Shown: positions 9,270-16,136 of the stretch, in pieces
How positions within the stretch are numbered: position 1 is the stretch's first letter
Layout of the letters: every line of letters starts with the position of its first letter
Assembly: GCA_031398975.1 (NCBI GenBank)
Contig: JANNOI010000014.1
Location: 1-29,344, forward strand
Source: JAKFWI01 sp031398975
Lineage (GTDB): Bacteria > Pseudomonadota > Alphaproteobacteria > Caulobacterales > Aquidulcibacteraceae
Reading direction: 5' to 3'
DNA: 29,344 bases
Notes under the pieces: generated by a model
What the model saw: only the letters and a program-made list of their open reading frames with translations
Databases searched by the model: none
Told to the model about the DNA's origin: nothing
Made by a program: the position numbers and the translations under genes

Positions 9270-9307
9270 ATGCGCCGCCGAGCGGGGACGTGTGCTCGGC
9301 GGCGCAT
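9270..9307. promoter_or_regulatory. Strong 14-bp hairpin in the gdhB upstream region
   Basis: Bases 9270-9283 (atgcgccgccgagc) are the exact reverse complement of 9294-9307, around a 10-base loop. It lies 111 bases before the gdhB start on the minus strand. It lacks a T run, so it is either a leader structure affecting gdhB expression, a protein-binding dyad, or part of the end of the permease transcript. Function is not shown by the sequence. Confidence 0.45.
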
Positions 9308-9447
9308 GCGGACTCCAGCGCGCAGGCTGGGTGGGGGACGCATGCTGGAGCCCGCGGTTTGAGCGGCCAAGCCGCCCAAATCGCTCGTTCATATGGGATC
9401 GATTCGCCCGCCCGCGCCCCCGCCGGATGCACGCGATCATCACAAAG

Positions 9448-9472
9448 CTGTTACAATAAAGGCCTGGCGGCC
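9448..9472 (-). terminator. Possible weak terminator after the AI-2E permease gene
   Basis: On the minus strand, ggcc-gcca-ggcc (9461-9472) starts one base after the permease stop and runs into tttattgtaa. The stem is only 4 bp and the T tract is interrupted, so this is a weak candidate. Confidence 0.3.
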
Positions 9473-9473
9473 G

Positions 9474-10547
9474 TCACGTCGCCGGCGCCTCCGCCGGGGG
9501 CTTTTGATGGCGACGGATGCGGGGCGGCTTGCCGTCGGCGGAGAGCAGGATGGCGAGCCAGCGCGTGCTTGGGAATTGCGCCAGCACGATCATGATCATC
9601 ACCGTCAGCGGCGCGGAGAGGAACGCCCCCGCGATCCCCCATACCGTCCCCCAGAGCGCCAGCGACAAGAGCACCACCACGGCCGAGAGGTTCAGCGAGG
9701 TGCCCATCATGCGCGGCTGCACCACATTGCCGATCACGAACTGCCACCCGCCCACGCCCGCGGCGACGAACGCCACCGGCAGCAGCGAATTGAACTCCAC
9801 CAGCGCAAAGAGGGTAGGCAGGATGGTGGCGGCGATGGAGCCGATCGTGGGGATGTAATTGAGAAAGAAGATCAGGAAGGACCAGAACAGCGCGTTCTCC
9901 ATCCCCGCCAGCACCAGCGTCGCGTAGGTCAAGGCGGAGATGATCACGCTGATCACCGTCTGCACCCAGAGATATTCCTCCATCGAGTGGCGGATGGCGG
10001 TGAGGATGTCGCGGGCGTGCTCGCGGTCCGCGTGGTGGGCGAACATGCGGTCGAGCTTGCGCGGGAAGTTCGCGGCCGCCGCGAAGAGGAAGCCCAGATA
10101 GATCAGCACGAACACCGCGTCCGAGGCGATGCCGCGGAACCCGTCGGCGATCCGCCCCAGCCATTGGCCGAGATCGGCGTTGCGCAGCATCGTGTCCACC
10201 GTAGGCGGGGAGCCTCCGGCGCCGGTGGCGGAGTGCAACACCGCCACGATCTCGTCCAGCCGGCGGGTGTACTCGGCCGAGCGGGCCGCGAACGCCCCGA
10301 TATTGACCGCCACCCCGTACCCAACCAGCCCCACCAGCGACAGTACGAACACCAGCGCCAGCGGCAACGCCAGCCAGCGCGGCATGAAGGAGATGTGCTG
10401 GTCAAGCCACCGCGCCATCCCCTCGATGCCCAGCCACAGGATCAGGGCGAGCGAGAATTGCGTCAGCGTATCGCGGAAGAAGAACAGCCCCGCGACGACG
10501 GCGGCGATGGCGATGAGGTGGATCGACCAGGCGGTTGCGCGGTCCAT
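9474..10547 (-). CDS. AI-2E family transporter (putative permease)
   Basis: A 357-residue polytopic inner-membrane protein. Three hydrophobic segments lie near residues 7-24, 28-45 and 57-82. A long hydrophilic loop (about 83-150) follows, then further membrane segments, including the family signature around FLNYIPTIGSIAATILPTL (about residues 233-252) and a C-terminal pair ending near SAPLTVMIMIVLAQF. This is the arrangement of the AI-2E/PerM exporter family. Members have been linked to autoinducer-2 export or to Na+/H+ antiport, and no substrate can be inferred here. ATG 10547 is the first in-frame Met before the first membrane helix; only a weak ggga precedes it. It is transcribed divergently from malate dehydrogenase, sharing the 175-base spacer 10548-10722, in which I saw no clear promoter. 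Confidence 0.88.
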   Translation of the reverse strand: MDRATAWSIHLIAIAAVVAGLFFFRDTLTQFSLALILWLGIEGMARWLDQHISFMPRWLALPLALVFVLSLVGLVGYGVAVNIGAFAARSAEYTRRLDEIVAVLHSATGAGGSPPTVDTMLRNADLGQWLGRIADGFRGIASDAVFVLIYLGFLFAAAANFPRKLDRMFAHHADREHARDILTAIRHSMEEYLWVQTVISVIISALTYATLVLAGMENALFWSFLIFFLNYIPTIGSIAATILPTLFALVEFNSLLPVAFVAAGVGGWQFVIGNVVQPRMMGTSLNLSAVVVLLSLALWGTVWGIAGAFLSAPLTVMIMIVLAQFPSTRWLAILLSADGKPPRIRRHQKPPAEAPAT

Positions 10548-10722
10548 GGCGTGTTCCCGTGTGCGTGCCAGTCGGTGGGCGTGTTCGTGTGCGCCGGCGC
10601 AGGGCGGGAATCAACACGCTCGCCGCCCGCCGGGTCCCGGCTGGGGGGGCTTGCGGATCGCATTGCGCGCGCCCGGCGCCGGCGCTAAACCACCGGCCAG
10701 CTTGAAGGTTCGGAGCGCCGCC

Positions 10723-11685
10723 ATGGCCCGCAAGAAGATCGCCCTTATCGGTTCCGGCATGATCGGGGGCACGCTCGCCCACATCGCCGCCCGCGAGGAA
10801 TTGGGCGATATCGTCCTGTTCGACATCGCCGAGGGCGTGCCCCAGGGCAAGGCGCTCGATATTGACGAGGCGACCCCCGTGTTCGGCAAGGACGCCACGC
10901 TCAAGGGCGCCAATTCCTATGCCGATATCGCCGGCGCGGACGTGGCGATCGTCACCGCCGGGGTGCCGCGCAAGCCCGGCATGAGCCGCGACGACCTGCT
11001 GGGCATCAATCTGAAGGTCATGAAGGCGGTCGGCGAGGGGCTGAAGACCCACGCGCCGGAGGCGTTCGTCATCTGCATCACCAACCCGCTGGACGCGATG
11101 GTCTGGGCGCTGCAGCAATTCTCCGGCCTGCCGACGCACAAGGTGGTGGGCATGGCCGGGGTGCTGGACAGCGCCCGCTTCCGTTACTTCCTGGCTGAAA
11201 AGACGGGCATTTCTGTTGAGGACATCCACGCCTGGACGCTGGGCGGCCACGGCGACGACATGGTGCCCATGGTGCGCCACTCCACCGTGGGCGGCCTGCC
11301 GCTGCCCGATCTCGTAAAGCAGGGCGTGCTGACGCAGGAGGAGCTCGACGCGATCGTGAAGCGCACCCGGGGCGGGGGCGCCGAAATCGTCAACCTGCTC
11401 AAGACGGGCTCCGCCTTCTACGCGCCGGCCGAAAGCGCGATCGTGATGGCCACGAGCTATCTGAAGGACAAAAAGCGCGTCCTGCCCGTCGCCGCCCATC
11501 TGAGCGGCCAGTACGGCTTGACCGATCTCTATGTCGGGGTTCCCGCCGTGCTTGGCGCGGGCGGGGTGGAGCGGATCGTCGAGTTCCCGTTCAACGAGGA
11601 GGAAAAGGCGATGTTTGCAAAGAGCGTCGCCAGCGTCGAAGGCCTGATCGCGGCCTGCAAGGCGATCGAACCCAGCCTCGGCTGA
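10723..11685 (+). CDS. mdh: Malate dehydrogenase (lactate-dehydrogenase-like type)
   Basis: A TCA-cycle enzyme oxidising malate to oxaloacetate with NAD in the cytoplasm. The 320 residues are the usual length of the alphaproteobacterial LDH-like MDH. The NAD-binding glycine motif IGSGMIGGTLAH lies near residues 7-18. The substrate-binding loop GVPRKPGMSRDD carries the paired arginines, ITNPLDAMVW follows, and the catalytic motif GGHGDDMVP has His176. ATG 10723 has ggag 8 bases upstream. In many alphaproteobacteria sucC, sucD and sucA follow mdh; here the next gene is a spermidine-synthase-like protein after 102 bases, so that linkage is absent. Confidence 0.97.
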   Translation: MARKKIALIGSGMIGGTLAHIAAREELGDIVLFDIAEGVPQGKALDIDEATPVFGKDATLKGANSYADIAGADVAIVTAGVPRKPGMSRDDLLGINLKVMKAVGEGLKTHAPEAFVICITNPLDAMVWALQQFSGLPTHKVVGMAGVLDSARFRYFLAEKTGISVEDIHAWTLGGHGDDMVPMVRHSTVGGLPLPDLVKQGVLTQEELDAIVKRTRGGGAEIVNLLKTGSAFYAPAESAIVMATSYLKDKKRVLPVAAHLSGQYGLTDLYVGVPAVLGAGGVERIVEFPFNEEEKAMFAKSVASVEGLIAACKAIEPSLG

Positions 11686-11787
11686 TCCAGTCCGGGCTTT
11701 ATGGCTGATGCGCCGCCTTGGTTTCGCCGCCCGCGCGGGAGATGAGCCGGAAGGGGCGGGCTGGGCGCGCGCGAGGGAGGGGCCGCA

Positions 11788-12708
11788 ATGGCGCTTGTTT
11801 GGGACCGCCGCCGCTTCGTGCTGGCCGCGGGCGGCTATTCGATGCTGGCCGCAAGCGCGCCGGCCTACGCTTCGCCCGGCACGCTAATCGAGAAAAAAGA
11901 GAGCAAGTACAACACGATCTACGTCTACCGGAACGCCGGTCTGGTGACGATGATGTTCGGCGTCAATCGGCGCCTGTTCACCGAGAGCGTCTATAACCCC
12001 GCCGATCCCCGCGAACTGCCGGTCGCCTATACCCGCTACATGACCGCCGCACTCGCTTACCCCCGCACGCTCGACAGCGCGCTGGAGATCGGCCTCGGGG
12101 GCGGCCGCACGGCGGCCTATCTCAACAAGCACATGCCGGCGCTCTCGCTCACCAGTGTCGAACTCGATCCTGAAGTGATCGCCATGGCGAAGAAATATTT
12201 CGGCCTGCGCGAGAGCCCCACGCTGACGCTTGTCCCCAAGGACGGGCGGCTCTTCCTGCGCCAGACGAAGGCCCGCTACGACCTGATTATGATCGACGCC
12301 TATCGCGGGACCTTCGTGCCGTTCCACCTGCTGACGCGGGAATTCTTCCAAACCGCCAAATCCCGCCTCAAGCCCGGCGGCGTAGTGGCCCAGAACATCG
12401 AGCCGACGACCATGCTGTATGACGGCGCCATCGCCACGCTGAAGGCGGCGTTCGCGCAGGTGGATACATTCGCGGCGGGGGGCAATGTGGTGGCGATCGC
12501 CTATGACGGCCCGCGCCGCAGCGACGCCGAATTGGCCAAAAACGCCGAGACCCTGCAGGCGCGCTTCGGCTTTCGCCACCCGCTGCCGCCGCTGCTGGCG
12601 ATCCGCCAGGCCGCCCCCGCCGGCGCCGGCAAGGTGCTGACCGACGATTTCGCCCCCGTGGAATCCCTACGCGCCACCGATCGCCACAACCAAAGGCGCG
12701 GCGAATAG
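11788..12708 (+). CDS. Spermidine-synthase-like protein with a Tat signal peptide
   Basis: A 306-residue protein with an aminopropyltransferase/methyltransferase fold. Family motifs are KKESKYNTIYVYR, the nucleotide-binding loop ALEIGLGGGRTAAYL, VELDPEVIAMAKKYF and YDLIMIDAYRG, the last keeping the acidic residue of the active-site loop; GGVVAQNIEP follows. The N-terminus (DRRRFVLAAGG..SAPAYA, residues 6-28) looks like a twin-arginine signal with a likely cut after Ala28, predicting export of a folded protein. That is unexpected for polyamine synthesis, so the true substrate may differ. Related domains occur in fused MFS/spermidine-synthase proteins, and the next gene resembles their membrane half. 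ATG 11788 follows gggagggg by a few bases. It starts a three-gene run spaced by 1 base and then a 1-base overlap. Confidence 0.8.
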   Translation: MALVWDRRRFVLAAGGYSMLAASAPAYASPGTLIEKKESKYNTIYVYRNAGLVTMMFGVNRRLFTESVYNPADPRELPVAYTRYMTAALAYPRTLDSALEIGLGGGRTAAYLNKHMPALSLTSVELDPEVIAMAKKYFGLRESPTLTLVPKDGRLFLRQTKARYDLIMIDAYRGTFVPFHLLTREFFQTAKSRLKPGGVVAQNIEPTTMLYDGAIATLKAAFAQVDTFAAGGNVVAIAYDGPRRSDAELAKNAETLQARFGFRHPLPPLLAIRQAAPAGAGKVLTDDFAPVESLRATDRHNQRRGE

Positions 12709-12709
12709 C

Positions 12710-13417
12710 ATGGCCTCCGCCCGCTTCTCCGGTCCGACCCGCTTGTCCGGTCCGACCCGCTTCTCCGGTCCGAAAGGTCTCTCCAGCCCTAAAGGCGTCG
12801 CGGTGCTGGCGATCGGCTTCGTGCTGGGCGCGGCTCTGATGGGGTTCGAGATGGTGGCCAGCCGCTACCTCTATCCCTTCTATGGCAGCGGCGTGGAGGT
12901 GTGGGCGGCGCTGATCTCCACCGTGCTGTTGGCGGTGATGGCGGGCTATTTCATCGGGGGCCAGATCGCGGACCGCTATCCCCGCAGTGAGGTTCTGGGC
13001 GTGGCGGTGCTGGCGGCGGCCGCACTTTTGGCGCTGATCCCGCCGGTGGCGGACCCGCTGCTCGATTTCATGCTGGTCCAGGCCGGGGACGGGGTGGCCA
13101 GCATATTGGGCGCGTGCCTGCTCCTGCTGTTTGCGCCGCTGACGCTCCTGTCCTTCTTCTCGCCCTTCGCGGTGCGCCTGCTGCTGCACGACGCGCGCCG
13201 CTCGGGCGCGGTGTCGGGGGCGATCTATTCGCTCAACACCGTGGGCAATGTGGTGGGCACGCTGGGGGCGAGCCTCACGCTCATCCCGCTGATGGGCTCG
13301 CGCGCCATCACCTTCCTGTTCGCCGCGATCATCGCCGCTTGCGGGATCGCGCTGATCCTGCTGCGCGCCCGGGGAGACGCGGCGGAGAGCGACGCCGCAG
13401 AGAGCGACGCCCCCTGA
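12710..13417 (+). CDS. Polytopic membrane protein resembling the membrane half of fused MFS/spermidine synthases
   Basis: A 235-residue inner-membrane protein with about six hydrophobic segments (near 30-50, 65-84, 95-112, 130-155, 170-190 and 200-222). The start of the first, GFVLGAALMGFEMVASRYLYPFYG, and later GAIYSLNTVGNVVGTLGA, are typical of the membrane domain fused to spermidine synthases in other bacteria. It follows the synthase-like gene by one base and overlaps the next gene by one base, so translation is probably coupled. The first 28 residues are an odd run of six-residue repeats of the RFSGPT type, and the tail repeats AESDA twice. Only a weak ribosome site precedes ATG 12710; a later start just before the first helix is possible but no good candidate was seen. 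Transport function is unproven. Confidence 0.75.
   Translation: MASARFSGPTRLSGPTRFSGPKGLSSPKGVAVLAIGFVLGAALMGFEMVASRYLYPFYGSGVEVWAALISTVLLAVMAGYFIGGQIADRYPRSEVLGVAVLAAAALLALIPPVADPLLDFMLVQAGDGVASILGACLLLLFAPLTLLSFFSPFAVRLLLHDARRSGAVSGAIYSLNTVGNVVGTLGASLTLIPLMGSRAITFLFAAIIAACGIALILLRARGDAAESDAAESDAP
12722..12793 (+). repeat. 18-bp tandem repeat at the start of a membrane-protein gene
   Basis: Three near-identical 18-base units (12722-12739, 12740-12757, 12758-12775; cgcttctccggtccgacc type) are followed by a degenerate fourth unit (12776-12793). All are in frame, encoding RFSGPT, RLSGPT, RFSGPK and GLSSPK in the N-terminal tail before the first membrane helix. Confidence 0.85.
13382..13411 (+). 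repeat. 15-bp in-frame duplication at the end of the membrane-protein gene
   Basis: gcggagagcgacgcc (13382-13396) is repeated with one change at 13397-13411, encoding AESDA twice immediately before the final proline and stop. Confidence 0.8.
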
Positions 13418-14289
13418 TGCGCCTGCGCGCCGCGCTGCTCGCGCTTGCGGTTACGGCTTTGGGCGGCGCAGCCGCGCCCGCCACGCTCGATCCAAAGGCC
13501 TCCTATCCGGAAGGCCCGCTCTGGGTGGGGGAGGCGCTCTATGTGGCGGAGATGGGGGCCGATCGGGTCTCCACCTACGCGCAAGGCCGCAAGCGCACCT
13601 TCTTCCACGAGCGCGGCTGCGGGCCCACCTCGATCGCCCCCTATGGCCGCGGCTTCCTGGTGACCTGCCATTTGAAGGGGGACGTGGTGGCGGTGGACGG
13701 CGCAGGCCGCACGCTCGCGCGCTTCGGCGCGGGCGTGCTGCGCGATCCCAATGACAGCTTCCGCGACCGCCAGGGCGGGGTCTATTTCAGCGATCCGGGC
13801 CCCTTCTCCAAGGCCGCGCGGCCGTCCGGGCGCCTCTACCACCTCTCCGCCGCCGGCGCGCTCACCCGGGTCGCGGAGGGGCTCTGGTACCCGAACGGGG
13901 TCTATTTCGACGACGCCGAGAACGCGCTCTATGTGAGCGAGCATTTGGCGCGCAAGGTCTGGCGCTATCGCGTGGAGCCGGGCGGCGCGCTCGGCGCGCG
14001 CACGCTGTTCGCCGATATCGACGTGCTGGACCCGGCCCCCGCGCCCGCCTACCGCGAAGCGGGCCCCGACGGCCTTGAGCGCGACGGCGCGGGAAACCTG
14101 GTCGTGGCGCTCTACGGGGAAGGCCGCCTCCTGCGCATCGACCGCACGGGCGCGCTCGTCGCCGCCATCCCGGCGCCCATGCGCTACGTCACCAATGTCG
14201 CCTTCCGAAAAGACGGCCGCGGCGTGGTCGTCGGCGCCCACAACAACACTACCCCGCCATTCGCGGGGGCGGTGGTGTGGCTGGATTGA
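13417..14289 (+). CDS. Exported SMP-30/gluconolactonase-like beta-propeller protein
   Basis: A 290-residue protein with a Sec-type signal peptide (MRLRAALLALAVTALGGAAA, cut near residue 20) and the SMP-30/Gluconolaconase/LRE-like propeller. EGPLW near residue 31 supplies the usual metal-binding Glu. Later motifs are DPNDSFRD, GGVYFSDPG, LWYPNGVYFDD, LYVSEHLARKVWRY and GPDGLERDGAGNLVVA. Relatives hydrolyse sugar lactones or related esters with a divalent metal; the substrate here is unknown. ATG 13417 overlaps the stop of the preceding membrane gene (tgatg), which decides the start and argues for translational coupling. An exported lactonase-like protein beside an exported synthase-like protein and a membrane partner suggests a periplasmic job shared by the three, but that is inference. 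Confidence 0.85.
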   Translation: MRLRAALLALAVTALGGAAAPATLDPKASYPEGPLWVGEALYVAEMGADRVSTYAQGRKRTFFHERGCGPTSIAPYGRGFLVTCHLKGDVVAVDGAGRTLARFGAGVLRDPNDSFRDRQGGVYFSDPGPFSKAARPSGRLYHLSAAGALTRVAEGLWYPNGVYFDDAENALYVSEHLARKVWRYRVEPGGALGARTLFADIDVLDPAPAPAYREAGPDGLERDGAGNLVVALYGEGRLLRIDRTGALVAAIPAPMRYVTNVAFRKDGRGVVVGAHNNTTPPFAGAVVWLD

Positions 14290-14355
14290 TCGCGGGGCGG
14301 GGACATCGGTCACAGCGTTACGGAAACAACTGAGGCCGCTGTCCTCTATAGGTTT

Positions 14356-14372
14356 GAGCTTTATGAAAGCTC
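14356..14372 (-). terminator. 7-bp hairpin immediately after tRNA-Leu
   Basis: gagcttt and aaagctc form a perfect 7-bp stem with a 3-base loop. On the minus strand it begins one base after the encoded CCA. It is followed by aaacc rather than a T tract, so it may act in termination or 3' processing. Confidence 0.45.
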
Positions 14373-14459
14373 TGGTGCCCAGGAGAGGACTCGAACCTCC
14401 ACGTCCTTGCGAACGCCAGCACCTGAAGCTGGTGCGTCTACCAATTCCGCCACCTGGGC
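14373..14459 (-). tRNA. tRNA-Leu (anticodon CAG), CCA encoded
   Basis: On the minus strand gcccagg (5' end at 14459) pairs with cctgggc, followed by acca (last base 14373). The anticodon stem ccagc/gctgg encloses the loop ttcaggt, giving anticodon CAG, which reads CUG leucine codons. The variable arm is long, as in class II tRNAs, and ggttcgagtcc gives the T arm. The D arm tggcggaattggtagacgc is typical for leucine. Length is 87 with CCA. Confidence 0.97.
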
Positions 14460-14479
14460 AGGCTTGCGGGCGAAGGGAG

Positions 14480-14508
14480 GCTCTAGGCGAGCCGGGCGGG
14501 CGCGTCAA
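14480..14508 (-). promoter_or_regulatory. Sigma-70-type promoter for tRNA-Leu
   Basis: On the minus strand ttgacg (14508-14503) is followed after exactly 17 bases by tagagc (14485-14480), giving a start site near 14473, about 14 bases before the tRNA 5' end. The -35 matches 5 of 6 consensus bases and the -10 matches 3 of 6. Confidence 0.6.
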
Positions 14509-14588
14509 TCGTGCGGGTTGGGCTGTGTGGGCGGGGCGGGGGCGCCGGCGTGCGGCTTTGGGCGAGCGGGCGGGGGGGCTGGATTGAC

Positions 14589-14632
14589 GGGCGTCTTGGG
14601 GCACCTTAGCCAGGGACGCCCGCTTCGGGCGT
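14589..14632 (+). promoter_or_regulatory. Three-part leader with competing hairpins before the RNase D gene
   Basis: Segment A gggcgtc (14589-14595), segment B gacgcccg (14615-14622) and segment C cgggcgt (14626-14632) allow A:B or B:C pairing, but not both. B:C includes the first two bases of the GTG start at 14631. This is the layout of a simple attenuator or translational switch, but in GC-rich DNA it could be chance. Confidence 0.3.
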
Positions 14633-15308
14633 GGAGCGCGTTTTGACCCGCCGTCTCAGCTTGACCATCGAGGGCCGCAATTTTGCGGTCCTGCTGCACC
14701 GGGGCGATCTGCCCGAGGGTTTGCGCCTGGGAGCCGTAGTGGCGCTGGACACCGAGGCGATGGGGCTTTCCCTGGCGCGGGACCGGCTGTGCCTGGTGCA
14801 GCTCACCGACGGCAAGATCACCGACGGCAAGGGCGAGATCCACCTCGTGCAGATCCAGAGCGGGGCCGAGCCCGTGCGGCTGAAGGCGCTGCTTCAGGAC
14901 CCCGCTACGCTGAAGATCCTGCACTTCGCCCGCTTCGATCTGGGCATGATCGCGCGCCATCTGGGGGTGGTGTGCGCGCCTGTCTATTGCACCAAGATCG
15001 CCTCCAAGCTGGCGCGCACCTATACCGACAAGCACGGGCTGAAAGAGGTGGTGCGCGAGCTTCTGGGCCGGGACGTGTCGAAGGAGCAGCAGAGTTCGGA
15101 CTGGGGCGCACAGGAATTGAGCGACGCCCAGCTCGCCTATGCGGCCTCCGACGTCGTCCACCTGCACGCCGTGCGCGAAAAGCTGGACGAGATGCTGGCG
15201 CGGGAGGGGCGGGAGGGGCTCGCGCAGGCGTGCTTCGCCTTCCTGCCGACGCGCGCGGCGCTGGATCTGGCCGGCTGGGACGAGATCGACATCTTCGCGC
15301 ATACGTGA
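14631..15308 (+). CDS. rnd: Ribonuclease D-family 3'-5' exonuclease
   Basis: A 225-residue DEDDy exonuclease of the short RNase D-like type common in alphaproteobacteria, lacking the C-terminal HRDC domains of E. coli RNase D (about 375 residues). Exo I is VALDTEAMGL (Asp40, Glu42), Exo II is ILHFARFDLGMI, and Exo III is AYAASDVVHL with the Tyr and Asp. It probably trims tRNA or other RNA 3' ends, which fits but does not require the adjacent tRNA-Leu. GTG 14631 is the longest start. TTG 14643, with ggag about 8 bases before it, is a good alternative and would avoid the hairpin covering the GTG. The segment LTDGKITDGKGE carries a 5-residue tandem duplication not usual in the family. Confidence 0.88.
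   Translation: MERVLTRRLSLTIEGRNFAVLLHRGDLPEGLRLGAVVALDTEAMGLSLARDRLCLVQLTDGKITDGKGEIHLVQIQSGAEPVRLKALLQDPATLKILHFARFDLGMIARHLGVVCAPVYCTKIASKLARTYTDKHGLKEVVRELLGRDVSKEQQSSDWGAQELSDAQLAYAASDVVHLHAVREKLDEMLAREGREGLAQACFAFLPTRAALDLAGWDEIDIFAHT
14805..14834 (+). repeat. 15-bp in-frame tandem duplication inside the RNase D gene
   Basis: accgacggcaagatc (14805-14819) is followed directly by accgacggcaagggc (14820-14834), encoding TDGKI then TDGKG. Thirteen of 15 bases match, consistent with a recent duplication. Confidence 0.85.
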
Positions 15309-15396
15309 GCCGGGCGACCGCAAGCGCGGCGGCGATTGCGCGGGAGGCGCAGGGCCCTGCCTTGCTTCCGTCCGGAAAGGGCGCACATAAACGCCC

Positions 15397-16110
15397 ATGA
15401 CCACCGTGGCGGCCCTCGATTCAAGCCTCGACGCTTCAAGCCTCGATCGGGCGGCCCTGGATGCTGGAGCGAACCCGGGCGCGGGGCCCCGCCCGGACGC
15501 CGAGGCCCTGTGGGCGCCGCAGCGGCGGTCTACCCTCGCGCAGGCGCGCCGGCGCTCGCGCTTCCTGCGGACGTTCCGCTGGCTGTGCATCCTGATATCG
15601 GCCGGTTCGATCGCGCTGACGCTGGGCTTCGTGGCGGCGCATTCGGTGCAGAAGAGCTTCGGCCTGCGCGACCAGATCAGCGCCGGCGATGCGCTGCGCA
15701 TGGTGAACCCGCGCTTTTCGGGGGTGGATTCGCGCGGAGAATTCATGCTGACCGCGAGCACCGCGGTGCGCCGGTCCAGGCTCTCGGACCTCGTGGACCT
15801 CGAGCAGCCCTATTACCGCGGCTCCAAGGGCCAGACCATCACCGCCCCGCGCGGGGTGTACCGGCAGGACAAGCGCACCCTCGAATTGTTGGGCGCGGTG
15901 GAGTTCAAGGACGAGTCCGGCAACGTTTTTGAAACCAGTTACGCCATGATCGACACCACCCGCGACGTCGCGCGCGGGGACAAGCCGGTCCGCGGCGCGG
16001 GGCCCCTTGGCGTGGTGCGTGCGGATGCCTATGAGATACAGGCTAGCGGGGGCCGGGTGCGCATGTCGGGTAATGTGCGCGGAACGGTCACGGGGTCGCG
16101 GGAAAAATGA
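15397..16110 (+). CDS. lptC: LPS export ABC transporter periplasmic protein LptC
   Basis: LptC anchors the LPS transport bridge in the inner membrane, receiving LPS from the LptB2FG pump and passing it to LptA. The 237-residue protein has a 60-residue cytoplasmic tail, one membrane anchor (about 62-80, WLCILISAGSIALTLGFVA) and a periplasmic LptC domain with MVNPRFSGVDSRGEF, ITAPRGVYRQ, LELLGAVEFKD and a C-terminal GGRVRMSGNVRG. The tail is long and low in complexity, with a 15-base duplication (15421-15450) encoding SSLDA and SSLDR. ATG 15397 is used; only a distant ggaaaggg precedes it. The gene heads lptC-lptA-lptB-rpoN, and its stop region overlaps a possible lptA start. Family call rests on context plus the fold-typical motifs. 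Confidence 0.9.
   Translation: MTTVAALDSSLDASSLDRAALDAGANPGAGPRPDAEALWAPQRRSTLAQARRRSRFLRTFRWLCILISAGSIALTLGFVAAHSVQKSFGLRDQISAGDALRMVNPRFSGVDSRGEFMLTASTAVRRSRLSDLVDLEQPYYRGSKGQTITAPRGVYRQDKRTLELLGAVEFKDESGNVFETSYAMIDTTRDVARGDKPVRGAGPLGVVRADAYEIQASGGRVRMSGNVRGTVTGSREK
15421..15450 (+). repeat. 15-bp in-frame near-duplication in the LptC N-terminal tail
   Basis: tcaagcctcgacgct (15421-15435) is followed by tcaagcctcgatcgg (15436-15450); the first 11 bases are identical. It lies in the poorly conserved cytoplasmic tail. Confidence 0.65.
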
Positions 16111-16136
16111 GAACGGTCCGCTCAGGGAGCGCCTCC

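Larger units (their letters stand above)
9160..9473. other. Non-coding gap upstream of glutamate dehydrogenase
   Basis: No plausible gene is seen. The stretch holds the 14-bp hairpin at 9270-9307, a second weaker inverted repeat (ctccagc 9313-9319 with gctggag 9344-9350) and a terminator-like hairpin beside the permease stop. Small open frames here have arginine/alanine-rich, low-information translations and are rejected. The gap most likely carries the gdhB promoter and leader, but I could not identify a convincing -35/-10 pair. Confidence 0.6.

Noticed and set aside
9183..9443. 86-codon minus-strand frame in the gdhB upstream gap
   Set aside because: Arg-rich low-information translation crossing the strong hairpin, no ribosome site, no family.
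7753..9459. 568-codon plus-strand frame opposite the gdhB N-terminus
   Set aside because: Antisense shadow: no recognisable domain, and its extension past 9187 is only chance openness of the GC-rich gap.
14505..15761. 418-codon minus-strand frame across the RNase D and lptC genes
   Set aside because: Covers two recognised genes on the other strand and has no family features.
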